Shown here: piece by piece, positions 14,466 to 22,048 of the stretch
How the letters are laid out: every line of letters begins with the position of its first letter
Position numbering within the stretch: the first letter of the stretch is position 1
Source: Chitinophagaceae bacterium
Lineage (GTDB): Bacteria; Bacteroidota; Bacteroidia; Chitinophagales; Chitinophagaceae
Length of the DNA: 64,000 nucleotides
Reading direction: 5' to 3'
NCBI GenBank assembly: GCA_017307755.1
Contig: JAFKGQ010000003.1
Span: 186,001 to 250,000 of the forward strand
The notes under the pieces: model-generated
Told to the model about the DNA's origin: nothing
Seen by the model: only the letters and a program-made list of their open reading frames with translations
Database searches by the model: none
Made by a program: the position numbers and the translations under genes

Positions 14466-15766
14466 ATCCTATTGATTTGGGCGCCCAGGCGTCGCAGCCG
14501 TTCATCGATATATTGGTAACCGCGGTCTATCTGTTCGATATTCTGGATAACGCTCCTGCCTTCGGCACTGAGGGCGGCGATCAACAGGGCTACCCCTGCC
14601 CTGATGTCGGGACTGCTCATGGTGATGCCCCGCAACTTCTGCTCCCGGGCCTGTCCGATCACGGCTGCCCGGTGAGGGTCGCAAAGGATGATCTGCGCGC
14701 CCATATCAATGAGTTTGTCTACAAAAAAGAGACGGCTTTCAAACATTTTTTGATGGATCAATACAGACCCTCTTGCCTGGGTGGCGACGACCAGCACGAT
14801 GCTGAGCAGGTCGGGGGTAAAGCCCGGCCATGGATGGTCGTAAATAGTCAGCACAGAGCCATCCAGGAAGCTTTGGATCTCATAAATGTCCTGTTCGGGA
14901 ATATAGATATCATCCCCTCTGAACTCCATTTGAATTCCCAACTGTCTGAACTTATCGGGGATGACACCCAGATTTTCCAGGCTGACGTTCCGGATGGTGA
15001 TCTCGCTTTGGGTCATGGCGGCCAGGCCGATGAAAGAACCGATCTCGATCATGTCCGGGAGCATGCGGTGCTCGGTACCGGCTAAGTAGTCTACGCCCTC
15101 GATATGCAGGAGGTTACTACCGATGCCCCTGATCTTCGCGCCCATACGGGTCAGCATCTTACACAATTGCTGGATATAGGGTTCACAGGCGGCATTGTAA
15201 ATAGTGGTAATGCCTTCTGCCATGACTGCTGCCATGATGATGTTAGCCGTGCCGGTGACGGAAGGTTCATCCAGCAACAGATGACATCCTTTTAGATGAG
15301 GGGCTTCCAGATGGAAAAGGCCTTCCTCGGGATGGTAATTGAATTTGGCGCCCAGCTTTTCGAAGCCGATGATATGGGTATCCAGGCGGCGGCGTCCTAT
15401 CTTATCCCCTCCGGGTTTGGGGATAAATGCTTTTCTATACCGGGCCAACATAGGACCGGCCATCATCACTGAGCCGCGAAGCCGCCCGCTCTTCTGGCGG
15501 TAAGTCTCGCTACGGAGATAATCGATGTCTACGGCATCCGCCTGGAAGATACAGGTGTCGGGCGCTGTCCGCTGGACCTTTACGCCCATTTCCCCTAACA
15601 ATTCGATAAGCAGACGTACATCCAGGATGTCCGGGATATTGGTGATCGTAACTTTTTCGGGTGTGAGCAATACAGCGCTGATGATCTGCAGGGCCTCGTT
15701 CTTGGCTCCCTGTGGAAGAATCTCTCCTTTGAGCTTTTTACCCCCTATGACTTCGAATGAGTTCAT
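14462..15766 (-). CDS. murA: UDP-GlcNAc 1-carboxyvinyltransferase MurA (Asp in place of catalytic Cys)
   Basis: Catalyses the first committed step of peptidoglycan synthesis, transferring enolpyruvate from PEP to UDP-GlcNAc in the cytoplasm. The 434-residue protein keeps the family features: GGKKLKGEILPQGAKNEAL at the N-terminus with Lys22 and Asn23, SGRLRGSVMMAGP, and DMIEIGSFI. In the flexible loop, where E. coli has Cys115 in PGGCTIG, this protein has PGGDKIG with Asp121. Natural Cys-to-Asp MurA enzymes are active but resist fosfomycin, which acts by alkylating the cysteine. murA lies between a DUF4290 gene (61 bp upstream, with a hairpin in the gap) and gmk (overlapping). Confidence 0.97.
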   Translation of the reverse strand: MNSFEVIGGKKLKGEILPQGAKNEALQIISAVLLTPEKVTITNIPDILDVRLLIELLGEMGVKVQRTAPDTCIFQADAVDIDYLRSETYRQKSGRLRGSVMMAGPMLARYRKAFIPKPGGDKIGRRRLDTHIIGFEKLGAKFNYHPEEGLFHLEAPHLKGCHLLLDEPSVTGTANIIMAAVMAEGITTIYNAACEPYIQQLCKMLTRMGAKIRGIGSNLLHIEGVDYLAGTEHRMLPDMIEIGSFIGLAAMTQSEITIRNVSLENLGVIPDKFRQLGIQMEFRGDDIYIPEQDIYEIQSFLDGSVLTIYDHPWPGFTPDLLSIVLVVATQARGSVLIHQKMFESRLFFVDKLIDMGAQIILCDPHRAAVIGQAREQKLRGITMSSPDIRAGVALLIAALSAEGRSVIQNIEQIDRGYQYIDERLRRLGAQINRI

Positions 15767-15780
15767 TTTTCTGGAATAGA

Positions 15781-15815
15781 AAAAGCCAAGCGGACCATTG
15801 GTCCGCTTGGCTTTT
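15781..15815. terminator. hairpin terminator between the DUF4290 gene and murA
   Basis: A perfect 16-bp stem (15781-15796 with 15800-15815) with an att loop, starting AAAAGCC and ending GGCTTTT. It can work in either direction. It lies in the gap downstream of DUF4290 and just upstream of murA, so it should separate or attenuate these units. Confidence 0.8.
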
Positions 15816-15826
15816 ATAAGTAAATA

Positions 15827-16519
15827 TCAATATCTTTTCTTTTTGAATTTTCCGGGGCGGTCGTTGTTCCTGTCATTACGGTTGTTATTGTTCCGCTGCT
15901 GGAATTTCTGATTGCGTTTGCCACGGTAATCGGAAAAGTTCTGACGATCCCTGTCCCTGCCTTCATTGGGCCGGAAGCTCTTCACATAAGGCGTGTTGGT
16001 GAATTCCAATTGGCCATTGGTGAGGTTGGTGAGCTCGCTTTGGATGGCGTCGTCATGGACGGTTTCTTTATGCCAGTTGTTGTAAGCCAGCTTCATATAA
16101 TAAGCGACCGCATTGGCAAAGCCGTTGCGTTTTTCCGGATTTTCTTCGGCCAGCGCCTTGTTGATAACGATCTCCAGGTTTTTTCCAAGGTGAGAGAACT
16201 TTGGATAACGCTTGGGGTATTTCAACGGCTTGGGACGTGCCCTCAGCGTTTCCCGGGTGGGGATGGGATACGGTGAGGTAACTTCCAGCTTGAAGTCGGA
16301 GATCAGGAAAAGGTGATCCCATAGTTTATGCCGGAAATCTTCTACATTTTTCAGGTGCGGGTTGAGAAAGCCCATCAGCTCTATAACTGCGTGTGCGTTG
16401 CGTTGTCTTTTTTCTTTATCCTCCAGGGTCACGAGATACTCGATCATCTTTTGGATATGACGACCGTATTCACGCATGATGAGGTGATTTCGCGTCGTAT
16501 TGTATTCCATGTGTTCCAT
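15827..16519 (-). CDS. DUF4290 family protein
   Basis: This 230-residue protein belongs to a Bacteroidota-specific family of unknown function, recognisable by the N-terminal MEYNTTRNHLIMREYGRHIQ pattern (about residues 4-23), the helical core KMIEYLVTLEDKEKRQRNA, and LWDHLFLISDF. From about residue 190 the chain turns into a low-complexity tail rich in Arg, Asn, Gln and Lys, which is probably disordered and could bind nucleic acid. There is no signal peptide, so it should be cytoplasmic. It precedes murA in the same direction, a common arrangement in this phylum, but a strong hairpin lies between them. A start at residue 4 is equally possible. Confidence 0.88.
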   Translation of the reverse strand: MEHMEYNTTRNHLIMREYGRHIQKMIEYLVTLEDKEKRQRNAHAVIELMGFLNPHLKNVEDFRHKLWDHLFLISDFKLEVTSPYPIPTRETLRARPKPLKYPKRYPKFSHLGKNLEIVINKALAEENPEKRNGFANAVAYYMKLAYNNWHKETVHDDAIQSELTNLTNGQLEFTNTPYVKSFRPNEGRDRDRQNFSDYRGKRNQKFQQRNNNNRNDRNNDRPGKFKKKRY

Positions 16520-16556
16520 TTTGTCAAAACTACAGGAAAAACGGCAAATCCCGAAT

Positions 16557-16584
16557 AAAAAAAGCCCGCCTTAGGCAGGCTTTT
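16557..16584 (-). terminator. terminator downstream of the T9SS-sorted protein gene
   Basis: AAAAGCCCGCC (16560-16570) and GGCAGGCTTTT (16574-16584) form a stem with one mismatch and a 3-nt loop. On the minus strand it leads into a T-run. It is placed 18 bp past the stop of the gene at 16602. Confidence 0.75.
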
Positions 16585-16601
16585 AGGTATAAGACAGGAT
16601 G

Positions 16602-17840
16602 TTAATTTACATAAACCTTACTGGTATACTGTCTGTCATGCGTCAGGTCTGTGGTACGTAGGAAATACAAGCCTTTCACCGGCCTGGGATTGAGGTCCAT
16701 TCCTATTTCGCTGGTGCCGGCGAGCGTGACTGCTTTTTGCTGAACTACTTGTCCGGCCGTGTTGACCAGTTCCAACCTGAACCTGCCGTTCTGTGCCGAA
16801 TTAAAGCGGAATGAGAGGCTGTTGGTGACGGGGTTTGGATAGACCTGGTAACTGATGAAGGCAGCCTCGGCAGAGCCGTTCTTGTTGACCACCAGCACTT
16901 GCGAGTAGCCTATTTTTCCCGTGGCGGTAGTTTCCCTGATCCTGAAATAGAGTTTGTCCACATTAGTCTGATCAGGGTTATATTGATACTGGTATTTTGC
17001 TGTAGGACCTGTTGCATCAGGGTCAGCTGTCGTTTGTGTAAGACTGGTAAAGTTTTTCCCGTCTGTTGAGATCTGGATTTCATAAATTGAATTGTTTGGG
17101 TTGATATTGGCCAGCCATTGCAAAAGGATGGAATGGCCTTGCGGGGTTGCGGTAAAGTCTTCTATGGAAATGGCCAGGGGCGTGGAGGGGCACCAATAGT
17201 AGGTAAGAGTAAAATCCCCCCAGTAGGTAGTCTGAACCTTTTGAACGTAATTCAGGCCCCCTTCCGTGGTCGTCAGACCGCCGCTGATGGAATAAGACAG
17301 GCTGATCGAGCCAGATCCGAGATAAGCGGGATTGGCGCCGAAGTTCCTGGTGCCCGAGATGCCGTTCAAAACATTATCCGGGCCGTAAGTGATCGTATCG
17401 TCCGGCTGACCATAAGCACCCAGCGAATCAGGGCCATAGTAGGTATGATATGGTTTGACTACGCTGAAGCCAGGTCCGTTGATAGTGGCCGAAGTGAGCA
17501 GGTCAAAGGAATATTCCGTCTTGCCTGTAGGGGTGTACAGCGGATTGCTCGTTGGCAGCAAGGCCGTGGAGGGGGCCAGGTTGCGGGCGCCTGAAATGCT
17601 GGACGCTGATAAATTATAGGCAAGGGATAAACAAGCCAGGTCTCCAATGCTCGGGTCCATTTTTGGAAAGGTAAGGGTGGCGCTGGATGCATTTGTAGGG
17701 CTAAGCGTAAGGGTGTTGGTGATAGGGGTGGCAGCGGAACCATTAGCACAGGTACATTGTGCCATGAGAGAAAGAGGAAAACTCGCCATCATGCCTATAC
17801 AGATAGCAAGTGTAAGGGTAAACACACGTTTCATAAGCAC
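16602..17840 (-). CDS. T9SS-sorted extracellular protein, choice-of-anchor E-like
   Basis: A 412-residue exported protein. A signal peptide covers about residues 1-27. The N-terminal part (about 30-215) resembles the choice-of-anchor E domain: FPKMDPSIGDLACLSLAYNLS near its start, YSFDLLTSATI, and strand-rich Ser/Gly segments. A fibronectin-like or cell-surface linker follows (about 225-320), and the C-terminal 85 residues form a type A type IX secretion sorting domain (VYPNPVTNSLSFRF, then GLYFLRTT and a final VYVN). The protein should cross the outer membrane through the T9SS and be attached to or released from the surface. Its role is unknown; adhesion is a guess. Confidence 0.85.
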   Translation of the reverse strand: MLMKRVFTLTLAICIGMMASFPLSLMAQCTCANGSAATPITNTLTLSPTNASSATLTFPKMDPSIGDLACLSLAYNLSASSISGARNLAPSTALLPTSNPLYTPTGKTEYSFDLLTSATINGPGFSVVKPYHTYYGPDSLGAYGQPDDTITYGPDNVLNGISGTRNFGANPAYLGSGSISLSYSISGGLTTTEGGLNYVQKVQTTYWGDFTLTYYWCPSTPLAISIEDFTATPQGHSILLQWLANINPNNSIYEIQISTDGKNFTSLTQTTADPDATGPTAKYQYQYNPDQTNVDKLYFRIRETTATGKIGYSQVLVVNKNGSAEAAFISYQVYPNPVTNSLSFRFNSAQNGRFRLELVNTAGQVVQQKAVTLAGTSEIGMDLNPRPVKGLYFLRTTDLTHDRQYTSKVYVN

Positions 17841-18070
17841 GGATTTTCGTGAGGAATCGGATTAATTATTAATCACATAGGTGCAATAATGAGGCCAAAG
17901 CGATCTTTTTGGACCGGTTTGCACCGTAAAAACCACATTTTAGGCAATAGAATAAATTGTAGTATGTTGATAATCAGTAATTTTATTTTGTATTTTTTTA
18001 TGCACATCCTCTCATCTCCGGAATGACCCGGACTAGCGGAACCGCTGGCCTAAACATTTACCTTTGTCTA

Positions 18071-18985
18071 ATGCGAATTTTTTTAGATTGCAGAGCTCTT
18101 CAGAAGGCAGGGGCTGACAGCGAAAGGACCCGCTTTATTCTTTCCTGTGTGGCCGGGCTTACCCTTTATCAGGGTGTGGAATGGTTGTTCCTGCTCAGCG
18201 GGCGGGAGGGGGATCTATCCTTGCCGGCGGGGGAGAGGATAATGGCCCGGAGGTCTTTTTGGCTGGTGTCGCGGACTGTCCGGAAGTACAAAGCGGACCT
18301 TATTATGATGACTGATGGCCGGAAGGTGCGGTCGTCGGTCCCTCAATGCAGCTGGATGCCGGGTGGATCTTTGCTTCGTCTGTCTTCCGGGGACGTTGTG
18401 ACGGTGTCACTGACGGCTGATGGGGGTGTCGAGCCATTGGCCATGGAGGAGAGGGAAAGGGTGAAAGGGGCAATTGCGGGGGGGAAAGAATATTTTCTTG
18501 CGGATATCACGGGCGCTGGTGTTCCGGCGGTGGTAGATCTGCTGAAAGCTTTTTCTTTATTTAAAAAGCGGCAGATGTCGAATATGAAGCTGGTGCTCAT
18601 GGGCAAGGGTCATCCCGGTGTCATAGAGAAACTGGACTCCTATAAATATCGTCAGGATGTATGTTTGGATCCGGTTGTTGGAAGGGGTGAAATGGTTGGA
18701 GGGGCATATGGGGTCGTGCATTTGGCAAGGCGGGATAGTCTTGGGTTGGATGTGCTGAATGCCTGGACGGCGCATGTGCCTGTTATTACAATGGAGGCAG
18801 GGGCCGGGGAGGCTGTTCATCTGGTAGCCGCGGGCGATCCTGTGCCGCTGGCGGATGGTCTGAAATCACTTTATAAAGATGAAGCTTTTCGGGGCGAGCT
18901 GATCGGAAAGGCTGCTCTCCGGGCAGCGGATCTCAGTCTGCGGCAGTCGGTGGCTATGATTTGGGAGGCAATCGGGAGAAACTAG
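18071..18985 (+). CDS. glycosyltransferase-like protein, divergent
   Basis: The start at 18071 (MRIFLDCRAL) is chosen over 18023 because the product then begins with a typical GT-B first strand. The 304-residue chain is shorter than normal GT4 enzymes (about 350-400). The C-terminal half keeps a recognisable order, KLVLMGKGHPGVIEKLDSY (about 181-199), then ARRDSLGLDVLNAWTAHVPVI with Glu at TMEAGAGEA (about 244-252), similar to the nucleotide-sugar half of GT4 proteins. The canonical EGFGxxxLEA motif has decayed to DSLGLDVLNA. Catalytic activity is therefore doubtful. It precedes gldC by 28 bp. Function unknown. Confidence 0.6.
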   Translation: MRIFLDCRALQKAGADSERTRFILSCVAGLTLYQGVEWLFLLSGREGDLSLPAGERIMARRSFWLVSRTVRKYKADLIMMTDGRKVRSSVPQCSWMPGGSLLRLSSGDVVTVSLTADGGVEPLAMEERERVKGAIAGGKEYFLADITGAGVPAVVDLLKAFSLFKKRQMSNMKLVLMGKGHPGVIEKLDSYKYRQDVCLDPVVGRGEMVGGAYGVVHLARRDSLGLDVLNAWTAHVPVITMEAGAGEAVHLVAAGDPVPLADGLKSLYKDEAFRGELIGKAALRAADLSLRQSVAMIWEAIGRN

Positions 18986-19013
18986 TTAACTTGCGGCTTG
19001 CTAAACTCTTTTT

Positions 19014-19361
19014 ATGGGAAGATCTTCAATCAATATCGATGTAATGCTGGACGCTGACAGAGTACCTGAACAGATCAGCTGGAACGCCACGGATACGACT
19101 GCCGAGTCGGCCCGTAAGGCAAAGGCGATGATGCTGGCCTTTTGGGATGGCGCTGAAAAGACGGCCTTGCGCATCGATCTATGGACCAAGGACATGATGG
19201 TGGACGAGATGGCGGACTTTTTTTATCAGACCTTTATGACGATGGCTGAAACCTATCATAGGGCTACCCAGGACCAGGGGTTGACAAACGACATGAAACA
19301 GTTTGCAAAGGATTTTTATAATAAATTCAGGGAGCAGCAATTAAAAAGCAATAAAGCGTAA
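19014..19361 (+). CDS. gldC: gliding motility protein GldC
   Basis: A 115-residue cytoplasmic protein of the Bacteroidota gliding family GldC. Recognisable features are the start GRSSINIDVMLDADRVPEQISW, the ESARKAKAMMLAFWDG segment, and LRIDLWTKDMMVDEMADFF. GldC is required for efficient gliding in Flavobacterium but its molecular role is unsettled. Here it is followed within 23 bp by a YqeY-like gene and then cvpA, all on the same strand, a probable transcription unit. Other gld genes in the window (gldH at 45.9 kb) are not adjacent. Confidence 0.92.
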   Translation: MGRSSINIDVMLDADRVPEQISWNATDTTAESARKAKAMMLAFWDGAEKTALRIDLWTKDMMVDEMADFFYQTFMTMAETYHRATQDQGLTNDMKQFAKDFYNKFREQQLKSNKA

Positions 19362-19383
19362 TCGCAACAAAAATTTCTTTGGC

Positions 19384-19836
19384 ATGAGTTTAGAACAAAA
19401 AGTAATGGCAGCGCTGAAGACAGCGATGCTTGCAAAGAACGAGGGGGCCTTGCGGGGCCTGCGGGCCATCAAGGCTGCCATCATTCTCGCTAAAACATCC
19501 GAAGGGGCAGGAGGAGAGCTGAAAGAAGAGGATGAGACGAAGCTCCTTCAGAAATTGATCAAGCAGCGGAAGGATTCCCTGGAGATCTACCAGCAGCAGC
19601 AAAGGGCTGATCTGGCTCAAAAGGAGCAGGAAGAGATTACCGTTATCGAGGAATTCCTGCCCAGGCAATTGAGTGCTGAAGAGCTGAAAGCGGCTTTATC
19701 GAAGATCATTGCCGAGACGGGCGCCTCCTCCCCTGCTGATATGGGGAAGGTGATGGGCGCAGCAACCAAGCAGTTGGCTGGCCAGGCGGATGGCAAGACG
19801 ATCAGCGCAGCAGTGAAAGAATTGTTATCAAAATGA
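19384..19836 (+). CDS. GatB/YqeY domain protein
   Basis: This 150-residue protein matches YqeY, a stand-alone form of the C-terminal domain of GatB (Asp/Glu-tRNA amidotransferase subunit B). Family features are the N-terminal helical part with LKTAMLAKNEGALRGLRAIKAA (about 11-32), KLIKQRKDSLEIYQ, EITVIEEFLPRQLS, and the tail domain with GKVMGAATKQLAGQADGKTI and LLSK at the end. The free-standing protein is thought to bind tRNA, though its role is not established. It is one base upstream of cvpA and probably co-transcribed with gldC and cvpA. Confidence 0.93.
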   Translation: MSLEQKVMAALKTAMLAKNEGALRGLRAIKAAIILAKTSEGAGGELKEEDETKLLQKLIKQRKDSLEIYQQQQRADLAQKEQEEITVIEEFLPRQLSAEELKAALSKIIAETGASSPADMGKVMGAATKQLAGQADGKTISAAVKELLSK

Positions 19837-19837
19837 T

Positions 19838-20374
19838 ATGTGGATCGATGTCCTGTTCCTGATCCTTTTGTTATGGGCTGTATTCAAAGGATTGCGGCAG
19901 GGGTTGATCATTGCTGTCGTCTCGACACTGGCCTTTATCATCGGGCTGGCTGCTGCCATGAAGCTGTCGGTTTCCCTGGCCGGCTATTTGAAGGTGCATA
20001 CTTCCCTATCGAGCCGCTGGCTGCCGGCACTGGCTTTTATCCTGGTATTCCTGGCCGTTGTACTGCTGGTAAGATGGATTGGACGGCTGATGGAGGCGGC
20101 AGTGGAGCTCACGATGATGGGCTGGCTGAACAAACTGGGAGGTATCCTGTTATATGCGGCAGTTTATACGATCATCTTAAGCGTACTATTGTTCTATGCC
20201 GTCCAGCTCCGGCTAGTAGCCGGCAGCACCCTGTCCTCTTCAATAACTTACCCCTTTGTCCGACCCTGGGGACCGGTGGTGATCGATGGATTTGGCAGTT
20301 TTATCCCCTTCTTTAAGGGTATGTTCGGGCAGTTGGAGGAGTTTTTCGGCCGTCTGAACAACAGTCTACAGTAA
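19838..20374 (+). CDS. CvpA family membrane protein
   Basis: A 178-residue inner-membrane protein with four predicted transmembrane segments (about 3-20, 24-47, 61-84, 103-127). It carries the CvpA signature at the start (LFLILLLWAVFKGLRQGLI, with FKGLRQG matching the family pattern) and AFILVFLAVVLLVRWIGRLM in the third segment. CvpA proteins are linked to colicin V production and to bile and acid tolerance in other bacteria; the mechanism is unknown. The start is one base after the stop of the YqeY-like gene. Confidence 0.9.
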   Translation: MWIDVLFLILLLWAVFKGLRQGLIIAVVSTLAFIIGLAAAMKLSVSLAGYLKVHTSLSSRWLPALAFILVFLAVVLLVRWIGRLMEAAVELTMMGWLNKLGGILLYAAVYTIILSVLLFYAVQLRLVAGSTLSSSITYPFVRPWGPVVIDGFGSFIPFFKGMFGQLEEFFGRLNNSLQ

Positions 20375-20510
20375 AGATAGACTGATAGACGGTTTTCCCG
20401 GTCTGGGAGGAGGGGGAAAGCGGGGGGGCGGCTATTTTAAGGGGAGAGGTATTTTTTTGCGGTAAATTGCTATTTTTACGATTAATTACCGGGATAGAAT
20501 TTAATAGCTG

Positions 20511-21287
20511 ATGGAATACGAAATCAAACAAGAAGAAAAGTTCAGATTCATCGAGGAAGGGGAGGGCGAACCGCTGTTGTTATTACACGGTCTGTTCGGC
20601 GCGTTGAGCAATTTCACCGGCCAGATCAGTTATTTCCGCACACAGTATAAAGTAGTGGTGCCGCTATTGCCCTTGCTGGACCTGGATATCCTGCATACTA
20701 CGGTAGGAGGTTTGGAGAAGTGGGTCCATAAATTTATTGAGCTCCGTGATTATAAGAATATCAACCTTTTGGGTAATTCTTTAGGGGGGCATGTAGCGTT
20801 GATGTATGTCCTCCGTCACCCTGAAAGGATCAAATCGCTTACCCTTACAGGCAGTTCAGGTCTTTTTGAGAATGGTATGGGGGACACCTATCCTAAAAGA
20901 GGGGATTACGAGTATATCCGGAAAAAGACCGAATTAACCTTCTATGATCCAAAAATGGCCTCGAAGGAGCTGGTGGACGAGCTGTATGAAACGGTAAATG
21001 TCCGGCTGAAAGCCATTAAGATCATCGCGCTGGCCAAGAGTGCCATCCGGAATAACCTGGGGGAAGAAGTGAGTCAGATCAAACAGCCGACCCTGCTTGT
21101 CTGGGGAAATAATGACAATATCACCCCGCCGTTCGTCGGTAAGGAGTTCCATAAGCTGATACCGAACAGTGAGCTGCATTTTATAGATCTGTGCGGGCAT
21201 GCTCCGATGATGGAAAGGCCGGAGGAGTTCAATGGGATACTTCATAAATTTTTGCGAAAATTGAATGAGCCGGCAGCGGTAGCCTGA
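20511..21287 (+). CDS. alpha/beta hydrolase
   Basis: The 258-residue cytoplasmic hydrolase has the alpha/beta fold order: oxyanion loop LLLLHGLFGALSNF (about 22-35), nucleophile elbow GNSLGGH with Ser90, acid Asp203 in VWGNNDNITPP, and His229 in CGHAPMMERPEEF. The cap region (about 115-180) is Lys/Glu-rich. The substrate cannot be predicted; esterase or C-C hydrolase activity are possible. A CBS-domain gene follows 47 bp downstream on the same strand. Confidence 0.9.
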   Translation: MEYEIKQEEKFRFIEEGEGEPLLLLHGLFGALSNFTGQISYFRTQYKVVVPLLPLLDLDILHTTVGGLEKWVHKFIELRDYKNINLLGNSLGGHVALMYVLRHPERIKSLTLTGSSGLFENGMGDTYPKRGDYEYIRKKTELTFYDPKMASKELVDELYETVNVRLKAIKIIALAKSAIRNNLGEEVSQIKQPTLLVWGNNDNITPPFVGKEFHKLIPNSELHFIDLCGHAPMMERPEEFNGILHKFLRKLNEPAAVA

Positions 21288-21334
21288 TTTATTACGTCTT
21301 AGTATAGAGGGATTCTTTACTTTTAATAAATAAA

Positions 21335-21997
21335 GTGTTAAACAAAGAGATCATATCGGCCTCTATCCCATCCTTGCACCTGAATGACCCGGTGTCCCAG
21401 GCTTTGGATCTGATGGCGGATTTTCATGTCACCCATCTGCCTGTCGTCATAGAAGATAAACTGGCCGGATTGGTGAGTGAGGATGCTCTTTTGAATGTCG
21501 AGGATGATTCGATCCGGTTATCCCAGTTACAGGGAAGTTTTTCCAAGACGGCCGCTCATGCCGACGCTTTCTTTTTCGAGGCGGTACAAATGGTGAATGA
21601 ATCTGCCCTGACGGTGGTTCCTGTGGTTGCCGGCGAGTCGGAATATATCGGCTCTATCACTGCTACGGACCTGCTGAGACAACTGGGCCGGACCAGCGGC
21701 GTGAGTGACACCGGCGGTATCATCGTGCTGGAAATGGAAAAGGTCAGCTTCTCTTTTTCCGAGATCAGCAAACTGGTGGAAACGAATGACGCTCAGATCA
21801 CACAACTGAATACCTATCCGGATGCTTCTTCCGGGAGTTTTTATATTATCTTACGGATCAATAAGCTTGAAATCTCTGATATTATCGCCACGTTCCAGCG
21901 ATATGAATACCAGGTTAAGTATTATTTCGGGGAAGAGCTGTACGAGAATGAATTGCGCAGCAATTACGACCACCTGATGAATTACCTGAATATTTAG
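21335..21997 (+). CDS. CBS-domain protein with C-terminal ACT-like region
   Basis: It starts at a GTG codon (21335), giving MLNKEIISASIPSLHLNDPV. This is the natural beginning of the first CBS motif, and no ATG fits. Residues 1-125 hold two CBS motifs (ALDLMADFHVTHLPVVIEDKLAGLVSEDAL; TVVPVVAGESEYIGSITATDLL) that typically bind adenosyl nucleotides. Residues about 135-205 (GGIIVLEMEKVSFSFSEISKLVE...) read like an ACT-type ligand domain. The protein is soluble with no enzyme domain, so it is probably a nucleotide-sensing regulator. This pairing is common in Bacteroidota. Confidence 0.88.
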   Translation: MLNKEIISASIPSLHLNDPVSQALDLMADFHVTHLPVVIEDKLAGLVSEDALLNVEDDSIRLSQLQGSFSKTAAHADAFFFEAVQMVNESALTVVPVVAGESEYIGSITATDLLRQLGRTSGVSDTGGIIVLEMEKVSFSFSEISKLVETNDAQITQLNTYPDASSGSFYIILRINKLEISDIIATFQRYEYQVKYYFGEELYENELRSNYDHLMNYLNI

Positions 21998-22048
21998 TGT
22001 TCAGAGGATCTGCATTGCTAACTTAAAGACCTGATTGCCCTCGACATT

